From assembly GCA_019649035.1 (NCBI GenBank), contig BMAT01013304.1, positions 107,128 through 128,860 on the forward strand: a stretch of 21,733 nt of DNA. Direction: 5' to 3'. Under the pieces are notes generated by a model. The model saw only the letters and a list, made by a program, of their open reading frames with translations, was not told where the DNA came from and ran no database searches. The stretch is from Elysia marginata. Lineage: Eukaryota; Mollusca; Gastropoda; Plakobranchidae. Positions 18,335 through 21,733 of this stretch are shown here, piece after piece. The translations under genes and the position numbers were made by a program. Numbering within the stretch: the stretch's first letter is position 1; every line of letters starts with the position of its first letter.

Positions 18335-19458
18335 CTGAAGTCAATTTTCAATTAACTTGGTTTTCTTGTTTCTCATGGGGCCAGTTATATGTACATAACT
18401 TGGTTATGTTTCTTAGATGTTGGCTCAAGAAGAGTTGACTGTAATGGGCTTTGTACAAGAAAAAATTAATGTATTGACATTTAAAAAAAAAAATTTAGGC
18501 CTACATATATATCAATAGTTTGCCAAGGATGTCAGCAGCTGTTGTTTTTGTTTTGTTTTTTTTAGCGCATGGTCTTAGCCCTTAAAGGATTTTTTAAAAA
18601 CATACCTATTGTGGTTTTACGGCGGAAATGACCTGACACTAAAGTTCAAGATGGCCAATTCGTCTGTGGATTGCTAAGAAAATTTTATTTTGGTCTTATA
18701 TCTTTTTAGCTTTTAAAAAATAAAAAGAGGTTTTATGAGTATGATATTGACTGCTAAAATTTTCAAAAATATTTGTAAACAGCTGAACCCACTCTGAACC
18801 TACAGAACGTGACACTTGCAAGGTGAAAAATACTCACATTTGAGTCTGCTTGAGTACTGATATGTAAACATTCATGAAAAAAGATCTAAACCTGCTACAG
18901 GCACTGAAGCATGCTTAACATGGACCGCACTGTTGAAAGTAGAGCAATTTTATTTGTTACTGCCTATACTGTAATACATCTCTTGTTAAAAGAAAAGGAA
19001 TTTTCAGATTCAACAATATCTATCTTGGTACTAAAAACCATGAGCTTGGTATGACACAATGTAAAAATGAAGAAAAACTAAAAATATTCAAAAGAAAAGG
19101 AAAAAAAGAAAATTAAGACTGAAGTAATGCCAAATGAAATCTGGTAAATCTTTGCAGGCAGACTCAAAATGCATAAGGAACAAAAGCTATGATCTAAAGG
19201 GGTAAAAAAAAAAACAAAAAAAAAAACAAATCCATTTGCTGCCCTTTTTTTAATCAAATGTAAAAAAGCAGAAATTCCTTTAAATTTTGCTTTGCAATTA
19301 GCATAACAAATTCTTTCAATTCCACTTTTCCTAGTCTCTATGATATGTTTAGTTGTTTTTGAGAAACTTGTAGCAGTAGAATTTTAAAGAATGATGGTTA
19401 TTTAGCTCAAGCTCAAATTTTAAATGTACTTGTTAGGCACTGAGCAGAGACCATACAT
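18335..19458. other. Intergenic AT-rich DNA
   Basis: Long A-runs (about 19204..19230) and a possible MITE end at 18432..18443. No gene, RNA or well-bounded repeat recognised. Confidence 0.5.
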
Positions 19459-19500
19459 CTTGTAACCAGTGCAAATGATTTGGATGTCAGAAATTTTGAT
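19459..19500 (+). repeat. Dispersed repeat family A, copy 4 (5' part)
   Basis: TCTTGTAACCAGTGCAAATG then ATTTGGATGTCAGAAATTTT aligns best with copy 3 and diverges after about 42 bp. It shows the family also lies outside the HFM1 introns. Confidence 0.5.
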
Positions 19501-19595
19501 TGGAGAAAAGGCCCTTTTATTGTAGATTTTTTTCTTTTTTTCTTTACATTTTAAACACAAAGAAGTTGTAAAATCTTTCCGCAAAATTTAGAATA

Positions 19596-19726
19596 TACAG
19601 TGGAGATTCATGTTCCAACCCCAACTAGTATTTTTCTCTTTGTCAACTATCCTGTAAGTCTAGTTCTGATATTCCGAACTGAATTTGTTGTTCATGAGCA
19701 CTTTGAATTAAGCAGTCTGCACTGTA
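19596..19726. mobile_element. MITE-like element, 131 bp, TA ends
   Basis: The left end TACAGTGGAGATT and the reverse complement of the right end, TACAGTGCAGACT, match at 11 of 13 positions, with TA at each border. It shares the TACAGTGG start with the element at 5731..5900 and the lone end at 20028. Too short to code; a non-autonomous Tc1/mariner-pogo-type element is inferred. Confidence 0.5.
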
Positions 19727-20027
19727 TTTGTTAATTATGTTTTTGACATAACAGAATGGAAGCTAAAAAATGCATTGTTGAAATTACAAATGCCTTGTCC
19801 ACTGAATATTGTGCACTGGTTGCAAAACATAGATTATACTGTACATCATTGATCAGAGAAAAAACAGTCCCATGAAAAAAGGTATTCCAAAAGGAAAAAA
19901 ACTTTATTGTATATTTTTTATTATAATCACAAGGCAAATAACTGTTACACAAAAGAATTACACACACAATAAATTAAGATTGACAAAATAAAAATATTCA
20001 GGTAAAAATTATTACAAAAGAATGACA

Positions 20028-20095
20028 TACAGTGGAAACCCCCAAATTTGAATCTCAAATGAAGGGACAAAAATTTGGAATTGAGAGAATTCCAA
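20028..20095. mobile_element. Single end of a MITE-like element
   Basis: TACAGTGGAAACCCCCAAAT followed by TTGAATCTCAAATGAAGGG resembles the same TACAGTGG end class. It contains the hairpin TTGGAATT-GAGAG-AATTCCAA. A matching opposite end was not found with confidence. Confidence 0.35.
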
Positions 20096-20750
20096 TTATG
20101 CACATAGGATCAAATTCCTCTTACTCCGAAAATTTTCTGCTCTTTTTGCTAATGTTAATTGCTAATGTTAACATTTTCCTCTCACCCGATGCTTGCATAA
20201 AAGCAAAAAAACTATTCTATGAGTTGAAAACACCTTTAGGTTACAGGAGGGTAATTTTGCAGTGTGTTTGACATAAAGCCATACATGATGTGGAGAAAAG
20301 ATACTGCAAAGGAACAAAAGAAAAAGCTTTCAAAGACCACATTAGGAACTCATGAGCCTTGTCAACTTTTGTTTATGAGTTTGAATCTAAAGATCCCCAC
20401 ATCTAGAAAACTTATAATTACGAGAATTTTAGAAAAGCGTTGAGTGCATAAAATTTGGTATCTAAAAGACCTAACAGGAACATAAGCGTAACTCATCTCC
20501 TTGGCCACAGTGCGCCAGGCTTTGTTCTTTTTTCTTTATAAAAATAAGTTGTACATATTTTTCCTTTGACCATTGTATGCCCATTTTACATGGCTCGCTT
20601 GACCCAAAAAAACACTAATGAATTTTCGGCTAAAATTTCATGTATTGTTACAGCTGTAAAGATCATTAAAAATAATGTCCTAATGATGAAAAGATGTTTA
20701 AGAAAAAAAAATTAATGCAGCTGGTAAATCAATAAAGTAAAATCGCATCT

Positions 20751-21085
20751 AGAAAAGTTCAAAACAACATGTTGATAATGATAGTCACACAAGGTGATTG
20801 TAAAAAATACAAAAAAAGAAAACAGTATCCAGAAAGTTCAAAACACCATGCTGATTATGATAGTTACAGTACACAAGGTGATTATAAAAAATACAAGAAA
20901 AGAAAACAGTATCCAGAAAGTTCAAAACACCATGCTGATTATGATAGTTACACAAGGTGATTAGAAAAATCCATTTATAGGATCAACAAAATAAAGCAAA
21001 ATCCAGAAATGTGCAAAAAATGTTAAAAGCGACTAATGGTAGTGGAAGCTACACAAGGAGAATAGAAAAATATACCTGTAAAAAG
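20751..21085. repeat. Tandem repeat, about 4 copies of an ~84-bp unit
   Basis: Units start near 20751, 20830, 20914 and 21004. Units 2 and 3 are near identical at their start (CAGAAAGTTCAAAACACCAT); unit 4 is diverged. Because 84 is divisible by 3, the + strand gives a 63-codon repetitive frame (KKYKKRKQYPESSKHHADYD repeated). This is a consequence of the repeat and not evidence of a gene. Confidence 0.8.
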
Positions 21086-21642
21086 CTGACAACAGGTAAA
21101 GAAGATTACTTTACAAGGACTAATATTATCTGAATAAAATTAAAAGAACCAAATCTTCTTCATGCCCTTAATGATTGTCAAAATAAATATAGCAATGCTA
21201 AATGCCAAATTTATCATTTTACGGGACTTCTAAAAGTAACAGCTCTATCCCTGTTTAGATTTTTACTCTAAATATACTGTTAATGTTATAGAATACTGTG
21301 TTGCTTTCTATTTCATTTTGTCTACAACCCATTTTCTACTAATACTATAGTTGGAACATTACAAAAGGTCTATTAGTGTCCGGATTGATCTGGGTCTATT
21401 TGTGATTAATGATTTTCTCTTTTTATATTTTTGTGATAAGAGTAAAATTTAATATTGTAAATGGTCTGCCATAGTCTCTGTTACAGATAAATCCACTGTA
21501 TTAAAAATTTTAAAATGTTGAAAAACTCTTGACAATAGTTGCCATAAATATATCAGTCATTTTAGCAATAGACTGGAAAAATTGAAACTTGAAAGTACAT
21601 GACTTTTTAAATACATCCAATATAAAAATAATGCATATCGAT
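21086..21642. other. AT-rich DNA with no recognised content
   Basis: No reading frame, repeat border or RNA gene recognised. Confidence 0.5.
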
Positions 21643-21733
21643 GGCAGGCACATCAAACCTCTAATCTTAAATCTTCAATTCTCTAATCTTAATATAGATT
21701 AAGAAGCCACATCAGAGGTTTGATGTGCCTGCC
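21643..21733. repeat. Inverted repeat ending at the last base of the window
   Basis: GGCAGGCACATCAAACCTCT (21643..21662) is the exact reverse complement of the last 20 bases (21714..21733), about 51 bp apart. The spacer contains a smaller hairpin, CTTAAT-ATAG-ATTAAG. It could be a hairpin-forming element end, a MITE, or an artefact of a contig end. Confidence 0.85.

Noticed and set aside
20769-20960. 63-codon lysine-rich open frame
   Set aside because: It is produced by a tandem repeat whose unit length is a multiple of three. There is no homology, and the frame collapses in the next unit.

Overview
This is AT-rich metazoan nuclear DNA dominated by one split gene. The lower-case sequence shows GT-AG introns with pyrimidine-rich acceptors, several non-LTR retrotransposon fragments, MITE-like elements and microsatellites. 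There are no bacterial operons or compact gene spacing. The repeat spectrum (L2-like tails ending in TTA repeats, pogo/Tigger-like short elements, an A/T-rich minisatellite) fits a marine invertebrate such as a mollusc or another lophotrochozoan. The species cannot be fixed from the sequence.

The only gene I can support is the 3' part of HFM1 (the MER3-type meiotic Ski2/Brr2-like DNA helicase) on the + strand. Twelve exons between 1344 and 16813 join with consistent codon phases into 869 residues plus a stop. The first four exons encode the end of the Sec63 module: a helix-hairpin-helix end, then the Ig-like part. These are followed by a linker exon, a cysteine-rich zinc-binding exon (7924..8168), and a very long Ser/Asp/Glu-rich, probably disordered tail that ends in the HFM1-type terminal motif GLFDGIF. 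The helicase core lies upstream of the window.

The DNA around and inside the gene is repeat-rich. Positions 1..775 hold a decayed antisense non-LTR retrotransposon coding region. Positions 1700..2617 hold a 5'-truncated L2/CR1-like LINE 3' end, and 15313..15420 hold a second L2-type tail in the opposite orientation. Positions 6570..6874 hold an 11-copy 28-bp minisatellite. Short TA-flanked MITE-like elements lie at 5731..5900 and 19596..19726. At least two dispersed repeat families have copies in the introns and downstream.

Downstream of the gene (16814..21733) I see no protein-coding gene, only repeats, an 84-bp tandem repeat at 20751..21085, and a 20-bp perfect inverted repeat that ends exactly at the last base of the window.

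The observations most worth following are these: a fossil tandem duplication of the acceptor and 5' part of the zinc-finger exon, with the splice acceptor lost in the duplicate; two SUMO-interaction-like motifs in the HFM1 tail; an in-frame pair of alternative donors; and the terminal palindrome.
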